Assembly (NCBI GenBank): GCA_964618405.1
Contig: CAZUAY010000090.1
Span: 1 to 13,405, forward strand
Length of the DNA: 13,405 nucleotides
Reading direction: 5' to 3'
From: JBBQIY01 sp964618405
Lineage (GTDB): Bacteria > Verrucomicrobiota > Kiritimatiellia > RFP12 > UBA3636
A program made the translations under genes and the position numbers. The notes under the pieces were generated by a model. It had not been told where the DNA came from and did no database searches. It saw nothing but the letters and a program-made list of their open reading frames with translations. This document shows positions 6,987 through 13,405 of this stretch, one piece after another (the stretch's first letter is position 1; the number at the start of each line of letters is the position of its first letter).

Positions 6987-7021
6987 AATTCGTAATTCGT
7001 AATTTATAATTCGTAATTTCT
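6987..7021 (+). repeat. Heptamer tandem array, 5 units
   Basis: Five 7-bp units in phase: AATTCGT, AATTCGT, AATTTAT, AATTCGT and AATTTCT. In the same register, AATTCGT differs from the AACTCGC unit of the first array only by C-to-T changes, so the two arrays may be one family. The array occupies the region just upstream of the tmk start (7027), where a Shine-Dalgarno would normally lie. None is visible. Confidence 0.75.
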
Positions 7022-7026
7022 TAACT

Positions 7027-7659
7027 ATGACTGGTAAACTCATCACATTCGAAGGCGTTGAAGGCGGCGGTAAAAGCACGCAAGCGAAGTTGCTCACGGA
7101 GCGACTGCGTACGCGTGGGCTCGAGGTGCTCACGACACGTGAGCCGGGCGGAACGCCGACAGGCGAGGTCATCCGGAATCTCCTCCAGCACAATCTGGCG
7201 GGGGAACCGCTCTGCGATGCCTCCGAAGCTTTGCTCTTCTGCGCAAGCCGCGCTCAGCTTTGTCGTAACGTACTCGCGCCTGCGCTTGAATACGGCACCT
7301 GGATTGTTCTTGACCGCTTTACGGATTCAACGCTGGCCTATCAAGGTTACGGTCGCGGATTCAATGTAGAGCAGCTTCGCAACATGAATGATTTCGCGAC
7401 GGGCGAGGTGAAACCTGCCCTGACAATTCTGATTGATCTTCCGGTCGAACTTGGGCTTTCTCGCGTCATTTCGAGAAGCAATGGCGCCCGTGATCGCATT
7501 GAGCGTGAGCCCTTAGAATTCCACAAGCGACTTCAGATGGGTTATAGGGAAATTGCAAAGCGTGAGCCTGAGCGATTTGCCGTTGTCGACGGCACGGCAA
7601 CGCAGGCGGAGGTTGCCGAGGCGATTTGGCGTGCTGTTGAGGCACGGCTTATGAAGTAA
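7027..7659 (+). CDS. tmk: Thymidylate kinase
   Basis: A 210-residue dTMP kinase that converts dTMP to dTDP with ATP, a required step to dTTP in the cytoplasm. The P-loop GVEGGGKST (10-18) is at the N-terminus, the DR motif is D96-R97-F98 followed by TDSTLAYQGYGRG, and the LID region near 150-157 carries arginines R150, R155 and R157. The glycine at the third-last P-loop position and the basic LID suggest the E. coli-like (type II) class, but that is tentative. Length is normal. The ATG is chosen because the P-loop begins only ten residues in; no Shine-Dalgarno is visible because the heptamer array fills the leader. dnaG begins 9 bp after its stop codon. Confidence 0.97.
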   Translation: MTGKLITFEGVEGGGKSTQAKLLTERLRTRGLEVLTTREPGGTPTGEVIRNLLQHNLAGEPLCDASEALLFCASRAQLCRNVLAPALEYGTWIVLDRFTDSTLAYQGYGRGFNVEQLRNMNDFATGEVKPALTILIDLPVELGLSRVISRSNGARDRIEREPLEFHKRLQMGYREIAKREPERFAVVDGTATQAEVAEAIWRAVEARLMK

Positions 7660-7668
7660 CTTTGATCA

Positions 7669-9858
7669 ATGGCCAACGTAATCCCTGACAGAATTCTTGA
7701 AGAAATTAAAAGCCGCACGAGTATTGTCGATGTGGTTTCGTCGCGTATTACCCTGAAGCGCATGGGATCAGTCTTCAAGGCATGCTGCCCGTTTCATAAG
7801 GAGAAAACACCCTCATTCACCGTTAACCCTTCCCGTGAGAGTTTTAAGTGTTTCGGGTGTGGCGAGGGTGGCGATATTTTTTCTTTTTTGATGAAGCATG
7901 ATGGGATGACGTTTGTCGATGCTGTGAAGACACTTGCCGATCGTTGTGGCGTTGAAATTGAGCTTAATGATGATGGCGGCAGTGCAACCGCTTCGAAGCG
8001 GATGCTCGCCCTCCACACAGAAATCGCAGAATTTTATCGACGTTGTCTTCTCCAAATGAAGTCAGCAGAAGTTGCCAGGGTGTATTTGAAGTCGCGCGAT
8101 CTCCCGGAAGACATTGTCGAAAAGTTTAAACTTGGATTTGCGCCAGATGTTCTCGGTGTGCTGGATCAGTTTGCAGCGAAGCATCACTACACGATCGACG
8201 AGGTGGTGCAGGGAGGCTTAGGACTGCCGCTCGATAGGCCACGTGCAGGCGTGAATTTGCATGACCGTTTCCGCGGGCGGCTGATGTTCCCGATCTGCGA
8301 TACGCAAGGACGTGTCATTGCATTTAGTGCTCGTGTTCTCGACCCTGCCAAGAGTCCGGCAAAATACGTCAATAGTCCAGAAACAGAAATCTTCAAAAAG
8401 AGTCGGGTGCTGTACGCGCTCGACAAGGCTCAGCGGAGTATTGTGTCGGCACCGCATCGCGAAGCGATCATTTGCGAAGGACAGATCGATGTTATCCGCT
8501 GTCATGCCTGCGGTTTTGACCGCGCCGTTGCTTCACAGGGAACGGCTTTTACCGAAGATCACGCCAAGTTGCTCAAGCGTTATGCCGACAGTGCAGTGCT
8601 CGTTTTTGATCAAGATTCGGCAGGACAAAAGGCGGCCGTTAAAACCGGTGCCATCCTTCTTGCAGCGGGCATTCCGGTTCGGGTAGCGCGGCTTGCCCCG
8701 GGTGAAGATCCCGACTCTTTTCTCCGCAAGCATCCGCCAGAGGTTTTTCAGAAAGTGCTGGATGACGCCATCGGCCTCATGCCTTTTCATGTGGAGTATT
8801 TGCGTGCGCAGGAGAGCGACCCCGAATCCGATGGCGCAGTTGGACGAATCGCGGCGGGTGTGTTGCAGACGGTCGCTGTGTGCCTGAACGAGGTTCACAA
8901 GGCGAGAATGCTTCAAGAGGTCGCCGCGCTTCTACGGATTCCGGAATCAGCGCTGGAAAAGGAAATGACAGGGGTGGAGGAAGTGCTACGGCGTCAGGCA
9001 GGGACGCAGGAGCGTCGCCAAATGGCGCGTACTGAAACGAGATCTTCGGCAACACCGAAACGGATGAGTTCTACGGTGCGTTCTGCCGATCCCGTTCCGT
9101 TTGATGAACCGATGACGTATACTGATCCCGACGAGCATTTTGCGGATCTTGAGGTTTCAGGCTCTGGGGCGACGGCGACGGGCCGTCAGGCCAAGCTAGC
9201 CGATAAGATCGACGTGTCGATCTGTGAGCTCCTCGTTCACAATTTTTATGATAATCCAGAGGTCACGAAGTTTCTCATCGCAATGCTACCGGCATGGCTC
9301 GTTACCGATGGTCTGTGTCGCCGCATTATCGCCGCGTATTACAACGATTTTGAAACGGAGGCGGAATCCGTGCTTGACCTTCAAAATTCGGATCAGGCCA
9401 TCGGCGAATTTATCGGTACGATTGCTGTCATGCCAAACCGTGCTGGTAACCATGAAAGTTTTTCTGCCCTCGATATTGCCCATGATCTCGTGCTGGCGAC
9501 TTGGAGGCGTTGGTGCACGAATCGGAGAGCTGAGCTTGCCCCGTTGCTGGGTGGTGGAGACGATACGCACGAGCACGCGAGGAAGCGTGCCGACCTCTCA
9601 GTAGCGGTCAAAAAACTTAATCGATGGGAGACGGGCGAGTGCGTTATTAAAATGCTGCTTGGCGACTCGGATACATCCCCATCTTTTTTAAGTGCTCAGT
9701 CAGCTCAGGAAGAGAAGCAAACCCACATCACAATAACGCAAGCCGAACAATCTGCCAACGGTGTCGCAATTTCTGAATGCACAGGGAGCGATGCGTTCGA
9801 TGGACCGCCGCTGGATGATTTTGTTCCGGAGTTCGATGAAGATCCGGAGTACAGTTAA
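7669..9858 (+). CDS. dnaG: DNA primase DnaG
   Basis: A 729-residue primase, longer than E. coli DnaG (581), that makes RNA primers at the replication fork. The CHC2 zinc finger is C40, H43, C61 and C64. The TOPRIM domain has the catalytic glutamate E270 in CEGQIDVIR and the metal-binding aspartates D314 and D316 in FDQDSAGQ; the usual forms are EGY and DGD. The helical region (about 520-660) is probably the helicase-binding domain. About 100 residues between the TOPRIM side and this region (about 440-510) are basic and probably disordered, and the last 60 or so residues are acidic, ending LDDFVPEFDEDPEYS. It follows tmk by 9 bp. Its TAA is shared with the infA stop through TTAA. The start ATG has only a weak Shine-Dalgarno. 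Confidence 0.96.
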   Translation: MANVIPDRILEEIKSRTSIVDVVSSRITLKRMGSVFKACCPFHKEKTPSFTVNPSRESFKCFGCGEGGDIFSFLMKHDGMTFVDAVKTLADRCGVEIELNDDGGSATASKRMLALHTEIAEFYRRCLLQMKSAEVARVYLKSRDLPEDIVEKFKLGFAPDVLGVLDQFAAKHHYTIDEVVQGGLGLPLDRPRAGVNLHDRFRGRLMFPICDTQGRVIAFSARVLDPAKSPAKYVNSPETEIFKKSRVLYALDKAQRSIVSAPHREAIICEGQIDVIRCHACGFDRAVASQGTAFTEDHAKLLKRYADSAVLVFDQDSAGQKAAVKTGAILLAAGIPVRVARLAPGEDPDSFLRKHPPEVFQKVLDDAIGLMPFHVEYLRAQESDPESDGAVGRIAAGVLQTVAVCLNEVHKARMLQEVAALLRIPESALEKEMTGVEEVLRRQAGTQERRQMARTETRSSATPKRMSSTVRSADPVPFDEPMTYTDPDEHFADLEVSGSGATATGRQAKLADKIDVSICELLVHNFYDNPEVTKFLIAMLPAWLVTDGLCRRIIAAYYNDFETEAESVLDLQNSDQAIGEFIGTIAVMPNRAGNHESFSALDIAHDLVLATWRRWCTNRRAELAPLLGGGDDTHEHARKRADLSVAVKKLNRWETGECVIKMLLGDSDTSPSFLSAQSAQEEKQTHITITQAEQSANGVAISECTGSDAFDGPPLDDFVPEFDEDPEYS

Positions 9859-10097
9859 GGAGCAGACGGCGGTGGGTTACCCTTGTGACGGTAAATAATG
9901 CGTCCTTTTTCAAGGTCGTAGGGAGACATTTCGATCGTGACTTTATCACCCGTCGTGATTTTGATGAAGAATTTACGCATTTTCCCCGAGATGTGAGCGA
10001 GAATTTCGTGTCCGTTTTCTAGTTTGACGCGGTACATCGTCGCGGGTAATACTTTTACCACCGTTCCGATTACTTCGATTGAGTCGTCCTTAGCCAT
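9855..10097 (-). CDS. infA: Translation initiation factor IF-1
   Basis: An 80-residue IF-1 of the S1/OB-fold family, which binds the 30S A site with IF-2 and IF-3 during initiation. The sequence is strongly conserved: EVIGTVVKVLPATMYRVKL, ENGHEILAHISGKMRK, GDKVTIEMSPYDLEKGRI. It is about eight residues longer than the usual 72 owing to a short Pro-rich tail (KGNPPPSAP). The gene stands alone on the minus strand, converging on dnaG and diverging from manC, and not in a ribosomal-protein operon. Its TAA (9855-9857) overlaps the dnaG TAA by two bases. An AGGA lies 14 bases upstream of the ATG, too far to be a strong Shine-Dalgarno. Confidence 0.97.
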   Translation of the reverse strand: MAKDDSIEVIGTVVKVLPATMYRVKLENGHEILAHISGKMRKFFIKITTGDKVTIEMSPYDLEKGRIIYRHKGNPPPSAP

Positions 10098-10137
10098 AGA
10101 GTTTTTGTTATTCCTGTTGATTTAAAAATGTCTATGA

Positions 10138-10166
10138 ATTTTACTATTTTGAGCGGTATTGAGCAA
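10138..10166 (-). promoter_or_regulatory. Predicted infA promoter
   Basis: On the minus strand, TTGCTC (10161-10166) lies exactly 17 bp before TAAAAT (10138-10143). The -10 is five of six to consensus. The ATG is 40 bp beyond. Its -35 box overlaps the predicted manC -35 on the other strand within TTGAGCAA (10159-10166). Confidence 0.45.
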
Positions 10167-10187
10167 GTATAAAATAAGGACTAAAAT
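10159..10187 (+). promoter_or_regulatory. Predicted manC promoter
   Basis: TTGAGC (10159-10164) is followed after 17 bp by TAAAAT (10182-10187). A second TTGAGC lies exactly 10 bp upstream (10149-10154). The manC ATG is about 110 bp beyond, so the leader would be long. A run of nine T (10197-10205) lies within it but has no hairpin before it. Confidence 0.4.
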
Positions 10188-10296
10188 AATGAAGGGTTTT
10201 TTTTTATCGTTTTCAGTGGCAAAAAGAGTTGTCTTTAGTTAAACTTCACCCCCATGTCGAACAGCGATTTTTAACCCTGATTTGGATTCAGACAAA

Positions 10297-11394
10297 ATGA
10301 CAGAGAAAAAGAACTTTTACGCCGTGATTATGGCAGGAGGACGTGGCGAACGTTTTTGGCCAGTAAGCCGCAATGCGCGCCCCAAACAATTCGCATCGAT
10401 TTTTGGCGGCAAACCCTTGATTACGATTGCGGTCGAACGTCTCGAAGGACTGGTGAGTTACGACCACATTTTAGTGGTGACCTCTGCAGATCTTATTGAG
10501 CAATCGCGTCAGGCTTTGCCCATGTTACCCGAAGGCAATATCTTGGGAGAGCCATTTGGGCGCGACACGGCTGCGGCTTGCGCAATCGGCACTGCATGGG
10601 TTGCGCGGCAGGGTGGAGACTCTGCCACGATGGCCGTATTGACTGCGGATCACCTGATTGAGGATCGCGTGACGTTTCGGAAGACGCTTGCGGATACCGC
10701 AGACTATGTGGCCCGAGAACCTGCGATCGGCGTGATTGGCATTGTGCCCGAATTCGCCGCGACAGGGTACGGCTATATCGAGTCTGAAGCCGATCTCGAC
10801 CTTGGAACGAGCACGCGATTTATGCAGGTGAAGCGGTTCGTTGAGAAACCGGACGAAGCGACAGCGAAGCAGTATGTCGCTTCGGGAAAACATTTCTGGA
10901 ACTCCGGTATGTTCTTGTGGTCTGTTTCGACATTCAAGAACGCGTTGCGAGAGTTTCGTCCGCAACTTTTCGAGATGATGGAGCGCATGGAGCCGAAGTT
11001 CGGTGCTCCGGATTTCAAGGAGGCTTTCCTCGCAGAATACAATGGAATTGATAGAATTTCTGTAGATTATGCGATTATGGAAAAAGCGCGGAACATCATT
11101 GCGGCGCGAGGCGACTTCGGGTGGGATGATGTCGGCACGTGGGTTTCGGCATCGGATCATTTTGAAAAAGATGCGGCTGGGAATGCAGCTCATGGGCGGT
11201 GCGAATTTCTTCGTGCTTCTGACAACACCGTTGTGAACGATGAGGCTGGACATCTTGTGGCGGTTATGGATGTCGAAGGGCTCGTGGTGGTCCATACGCC
11301 CGATGCAACGCTTGTTTGCAAAAAGGATGCAGCGCAGGGCTTAAAAGAAATGGTAAAACAAATCGCCAAAAATGGTGGTACTGCTTTTATCTAA
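10297..11394 (+). CDS. manC: Mannose-1-phosphate guanylyltransferase
   Basis: A 365-residue nucleotidyltransferase that makes GDP-mannose from mannose 1-phosphate and GTP for cell-surface glycans. The signature GGRGERFWPVSR..PKQF spans residues 14-32, DHLI is at 118-121, FVEKP at 181-185, FWNSGMFLW at 200-208 and GWDDVGTW at 275-282. It is the short form, lacking the phosphomannose isomerase domain fused in many ManC proteins. The ATG was chosen; a TTG at 10282 would add five residues without a Shine-Dalgarno. The HNH gene begins 12 bp after its stop codon, so an operon with HNH and nadB is likely. Close relatives act on other hexose 1-phosphates, but the motif set fits the mannose enzymes best. 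Confidence 0.93.
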   Translation: MTEKKNFYAVIMAGGRGERFWPVSRNARPKQFASIFGGKPLITIAVERLEGLVSYDHILVVTSADLIEQSRQALPMLPEGNILGEPFGRDTAAACAIGTAWVARQGGDSATMAVLTADHLIEDRVTFRKTLADTADYVAREPAIGVIGIVPEFAATGYGYIESEADLDLGTSTRFMQVKRFVEKPDEATAKQYVASGKHFWNSGMFLWSVSTFKNALREFRPQLFEMMERMEPKFGAPDFKEAFLAEYNGIDRISVDYAIMEKARNIIAARGDFGWDDVGTWVSASDHFEKDAAGNAAHGRCEFLRASDNTVVNDEAGHLVAVMDVEGLVVVHTPDATLVCKKDAAQGLKEMVKQIAKNGGTAFI

Positions 11395-11406
11395 TCGTAA
11401 AACATC

Positions 11407-11730
11407 ATGGACAATTGGGTTGACATACGCAAGGATGAAGCACACACGGCACGCGAGCGCACGAAAGCGCGAACTTTGCGTGAGAGTCCGTGGTGGAAAG
11501 AACAGTTGGCAAAAGGGTCTTGCCATTACTGCGGTGGAACGTTTCCATTCCAGGAGCTGACGATGGATCATGTGGTTCCCGTTGCACGCGGTGGACGTTC
11601 AACAAAGGGGAATGTCGTGCCCTGTTGCAAGTCTTGTAATAGAAAAAAGAAATGCTTAACCCCCGCAGAGCAGATCTTGATGGATCTTGAGAAAAACGGG
11701 GAACTCGGGGAGATGGATTGTGAGAAGTGA
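11407..11730 (+). CDS. Small HNH endonuclease-family protein
   Basis: A 107-residue stand-alone HNH domain. The zinc ribbon is C39-x2-C42 and C74-x2-C77. The nuclease motif has D54-H55 in the DHVVP strand, N69 in GNVVP and N78 after the second CxxC. The N-terminal 37 residues are helical and highly charged, with a WW pair at 29-30, and carry no recognised partner domain. There is no toxin delivery, integrase, terminase or restriction partner nearby, so the target is unknown. The gene sits between manC and nadB, 12 bp after the former and 4 bp before the latter. No Shine-Dalgarno is visible. It appears to be full length. Confidence 0.88.
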   Translation: MDNWVDIRKDEAHTARERTKARTLRESPWWKEQLAKGSCHYCGGTFPFQELTMDHVVPVARGGRSTKGNVVPCCKSCNRKKKCLTPAEQILMDLEKNGELGEMDCEK

Positions 11731-11734
11731 AAGT

Positions 11735-13348
11735 ATGCGAGTCGTTGAATGTGATTATCTAATTGTAGGAAGTGGCATGGCAGGGCTTTCTGCTGCACGG
11801 CACCTAGCCGCTCACGGCAAGGTACTGATCGTTACGAAGCGTGAAAAGTGGGAGTCGAATACGAACTATGCTCAGGGTGGCATTGCGTGTGTGACGTTAG
11901 AGAGCGATACATTTGAGATGCACGTGGCGGACACGCTGGACGCTGGAGCAGGTCTCTGCGAAGAGGATGTGGTTCGACGCATCGTGAGCGATGCTCCGGC
12001 GCGGATGGACGAACTGCGTTCGATCGGGATGCACTTCACGGAGCGTGAGGATGCCAATGGCGAGCCGGATCTCGGGCGAGAAGGTGGGCATTCGATGCGT
12101 CGCATTCTACATGCGGGTGATATCACCGGACAACATGTTGAAGAAGTGCTTTTGAAAAATGTTGAAGGTCATAAAAACATCACCCTGATGGAGAACGCTC
12201 AGGCGATCGATCTTGTAACGCGCACGATCGGCGGTAAGATCTCGTGCGTTGGATGCTATGTTCTCAATCGCGTTACGGGTGAGATTTTTGCAGTACGGAC
12301 GCCGTATACTATTTTAGCGACAGGTGGAGCAGGTAAAGTGTACCGTTACACAACAAATCCAGACGTCGCGTCGGCTGGTGGCATTGCCATCGCCTGGCGC
12401 GCCGGAGCTGAGATTCGCAATATGGAATTCATCCAATTCCATCCGACGTGTCTTTACCACCCCGACGCCAAGAGCTTTCTTATCAGCGAGGCCGTACGCG
12501 GTGAAGGTGCCAAGCTTGTGGATGGGGATGCGATGCCTTTTATGTCGCGCTATGACAAGCGAGGCGCACTGGCTCCACGCGATATCGTGGCGAGAGCAAT
12601 CGACCACGAGATGAAGTCCCGCGGTCTTGACTGTGTCTATCTGGACATCCGACACAAGGGTCGCGATTTCTTGATGAAGCGTTTTCCTAATATTTATGAG
12701 AAGTGTCTTTCTTTTGGGATCGATATGGCGACTGATCTGATCCCAGTCGTTCCAGCAGCGCATTACTGTTGTGGCGGTGTCAAAACAACGGTCGACGGCC
12801 TTACGAACATTCCGGGTTTGCTCGCGGTGGGGGAAACCGCCAGCACAGGGCTGCATGGCGCGAATCGTCTGGCAAGCAATTCGTTACTTGAAGCGATTGT
12901 GTGTGCGCATAATGCGGCGACGTGGATTGCTGCACATCCACGCAAGGCGGACATCTCGGACATTGTTATTCCGGCCTGGGTTTATGGAGATGCCGTGCCA
13001 AGTGATGAGCAAGTTGTCGTGGCGCATTGCTGGGATGAAGTTCGAACCTGCATGTGGGACTACGTGGGTATTGTGCGGACGGACAAGCGGCTGGAACGCG
13101 CGCTCAATCGGATCATGAATATTCGAAGAGAAATTCGAGAATATTATTTTGATTATATTGTGATGTCTGATACGCTTGAACTTCGCAACATCGCTGATGG
13201 AGCTTTGTTGATTATCAAGTCGGCGATGCACCGCAAAGAGAGTCGCGGATTACACTATACTCTGGATTATCCAGGGATGTTCTCAGAAGGACAAGATACT
13301 GTTTTGACGTTTGATCCTTCCGCTGACTTCGTGAACACATCGATTTAA
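11735..13348 (+). CDS. nadB: L-aspartate oxidase
   Basis: A 537-residue FAD enzyme that oxidises L-aspartate to iminoaspartate, the first step of de novo NAD synthesis (NadA and NadC are not in the window). The N-terminal dinucleotide fold has VGSGMAG (11-17) and the NTNYAQGGI segment (42-50) that marks the fumarate reductase/aspartate oxidase family. IQFHPT, PRDIVARAI, HYCCGGV and GLHGANRLASNSLLEA supply the usual substrate and FAD residues. The full GREGGHSMRRILHAGD region supports NadB over succinate dehydrogenase. I chose the ATG at 11735, four bases after the HNH stop. A GTG at 11720 has a better Shine-Dalgarno (GGGGAG at 11707-11712) and would add five residues, overlapping the HNH gene. 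Length is typical (E. coli 540). Confidence 0.95.
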   Translation: MRVVECDYLIVGSGMAGLSAARHLAAHGKVLIVTKREKWESNTNYAQGGIACVTLESDTFEMHVADTLDAGAGLCEEDVVRRIVSDAPARMDELRSIGMHFTEREDANGEPDLGREGGHSMRRILHAGDITGQHVEEVLLKNVEGHKNITLMENAQAIDLVTRTIGGKISCVGCYVLNRVTGEIFAVRTPYTILATGGAGKVYRYTTNPDVASAGGIAIAWRAGAEIRNMEFIQFHPTCLYHPDAKSFLISEAVRGEGAKLVDGDAMPFMSRYDKRGALAPRDIVARAIDHEMKSRGLDCVYLDIRHKGRDFLMKRFPNIYEKCLSFGIDMATDLIPVVPAAHYCCGGVKTTVDGLTNIPGLLAVGETASTGLHGANRLASNSLLEAIVCAHNAATWIAAHPRKADISDIVIPAWVYGDAVPSDEQVVVAHCWDEVRTCMWDYVGIVRTDKRLERALNRIMNIRREIREYYFDYIVMSDTLELRNIADGALLIIKSAMHRKESRGLHYTLDYPGMFSEGQDTVLTFDPSADFVNTSI

Positions 13349-13353
13349 AAAAA

Positions 13354-13405
13354 TGGCGGAGGGGGAGGGATTCGAACCCCCGGAAGCTTGCGCTTCAACG
13401 GTTTT
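13354..13405 (-). tRNA. tRNA-Ser, 3' part, runs off the window
   Basis: On the minus strand only the 3' part is present: the end of the anticodon arm, a long variable arm (GAAGC-GCAA-GCTTC), a T arm with GTTCGAATC, an acceptor strand ending CCCTCC, discriminator G and encoded CCA (13354-13356). The long variable arm and the G discriminator fit tRNA-Ser. The visible end of the anticodon loop has A at position 36, which fits a UCN-reading anticodon (NGA) and not GCU. The anticodon itself lies outside the window. It converges on nadB, five bases away. Confidence 0.85.

Noticed and set aside
10197..10205. Run of nine T as a terminator
   Set aside because: No stable hairpin precedes it on the + strand, and it lies in the presumed manC leader.
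10525..11295. 256-codon open frame on the minus strand inside manC
   Set aside because: It is the reverse shadow of a clear guanylyltransferase and has no recognisable motifs.

Overview
This is an ordinary-looking bacterial chromosome segment of about 50% G+C (estimated by eye). The genes are tightly packed, mostly on the + strand, and mainly housekeeping. A Kdo transferase gene (waaA) points to a Gram-negative bacterium with LPS. A complete gatCAB set points to indirect Gln-tRNA and/or Asn-tRNA synthesis. The DnaG TOPRIM domain has EGQ and DQD where the usual forms are EGY and DGD. I associate this, without verification, with the PVC superphylum (Verrucomicrobia, Kiritimatiellota, Lentisphaerota). 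That placement is a weak inference; gene trees would decide it.

Layout. Positions 1-400 hold no convincing gene. They carry a composite repeat: four 9-bp GATC-headed units (125-160), a predicted three-way-junction hairpin cluster (177-232) and 24 in-phase 7-bp units (233-400) that run up to the comF stop codon. A minus-strand operon follows, read right to left: an unrecognised protein with an internally duplicated two-part fold (2428-3363), waaA and comF. They are separated by 1 bp and then by a TAATG overlap. Next come a minus-strand elongator tRNA-Met(CAU) with its terminator and promoter, and a divergent + strand promoter for gatC-gatA-gatB. Between gatB and tmk lies a second copy of the composite repeat (four GATC nonamers, then five heptamers) that ends 5 bp before the tmk start. 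tmk and dnaG follow. dnaG converges on infA, and the two stop codons share one TTAA. infA and manC diverge from a 200-bp region where their predicted -35 boxes overlap. manC is followed by a small HNH endonuclease gene and nadB, and the window ends inside a minus-strand tRNA-Ser.

How the genes work together. GatCAB completes aminoacyl-tRNA sets. Tmk and DnaG supply dTTP precursor and replication primers. IF-1 serves translation initiation. WaaA and ManC serve cell-envelope sugars (Kdo on lipid A; GDP-mannose). NadB starts de novo NAD synthesis. I did not find an evident new defence or mobile system. The most interesting material is the paired nonamer/heptamer repeat, the structured repeat in the first 400 bp, and the unrecognised duplicated-domain protein coupled to waaA.
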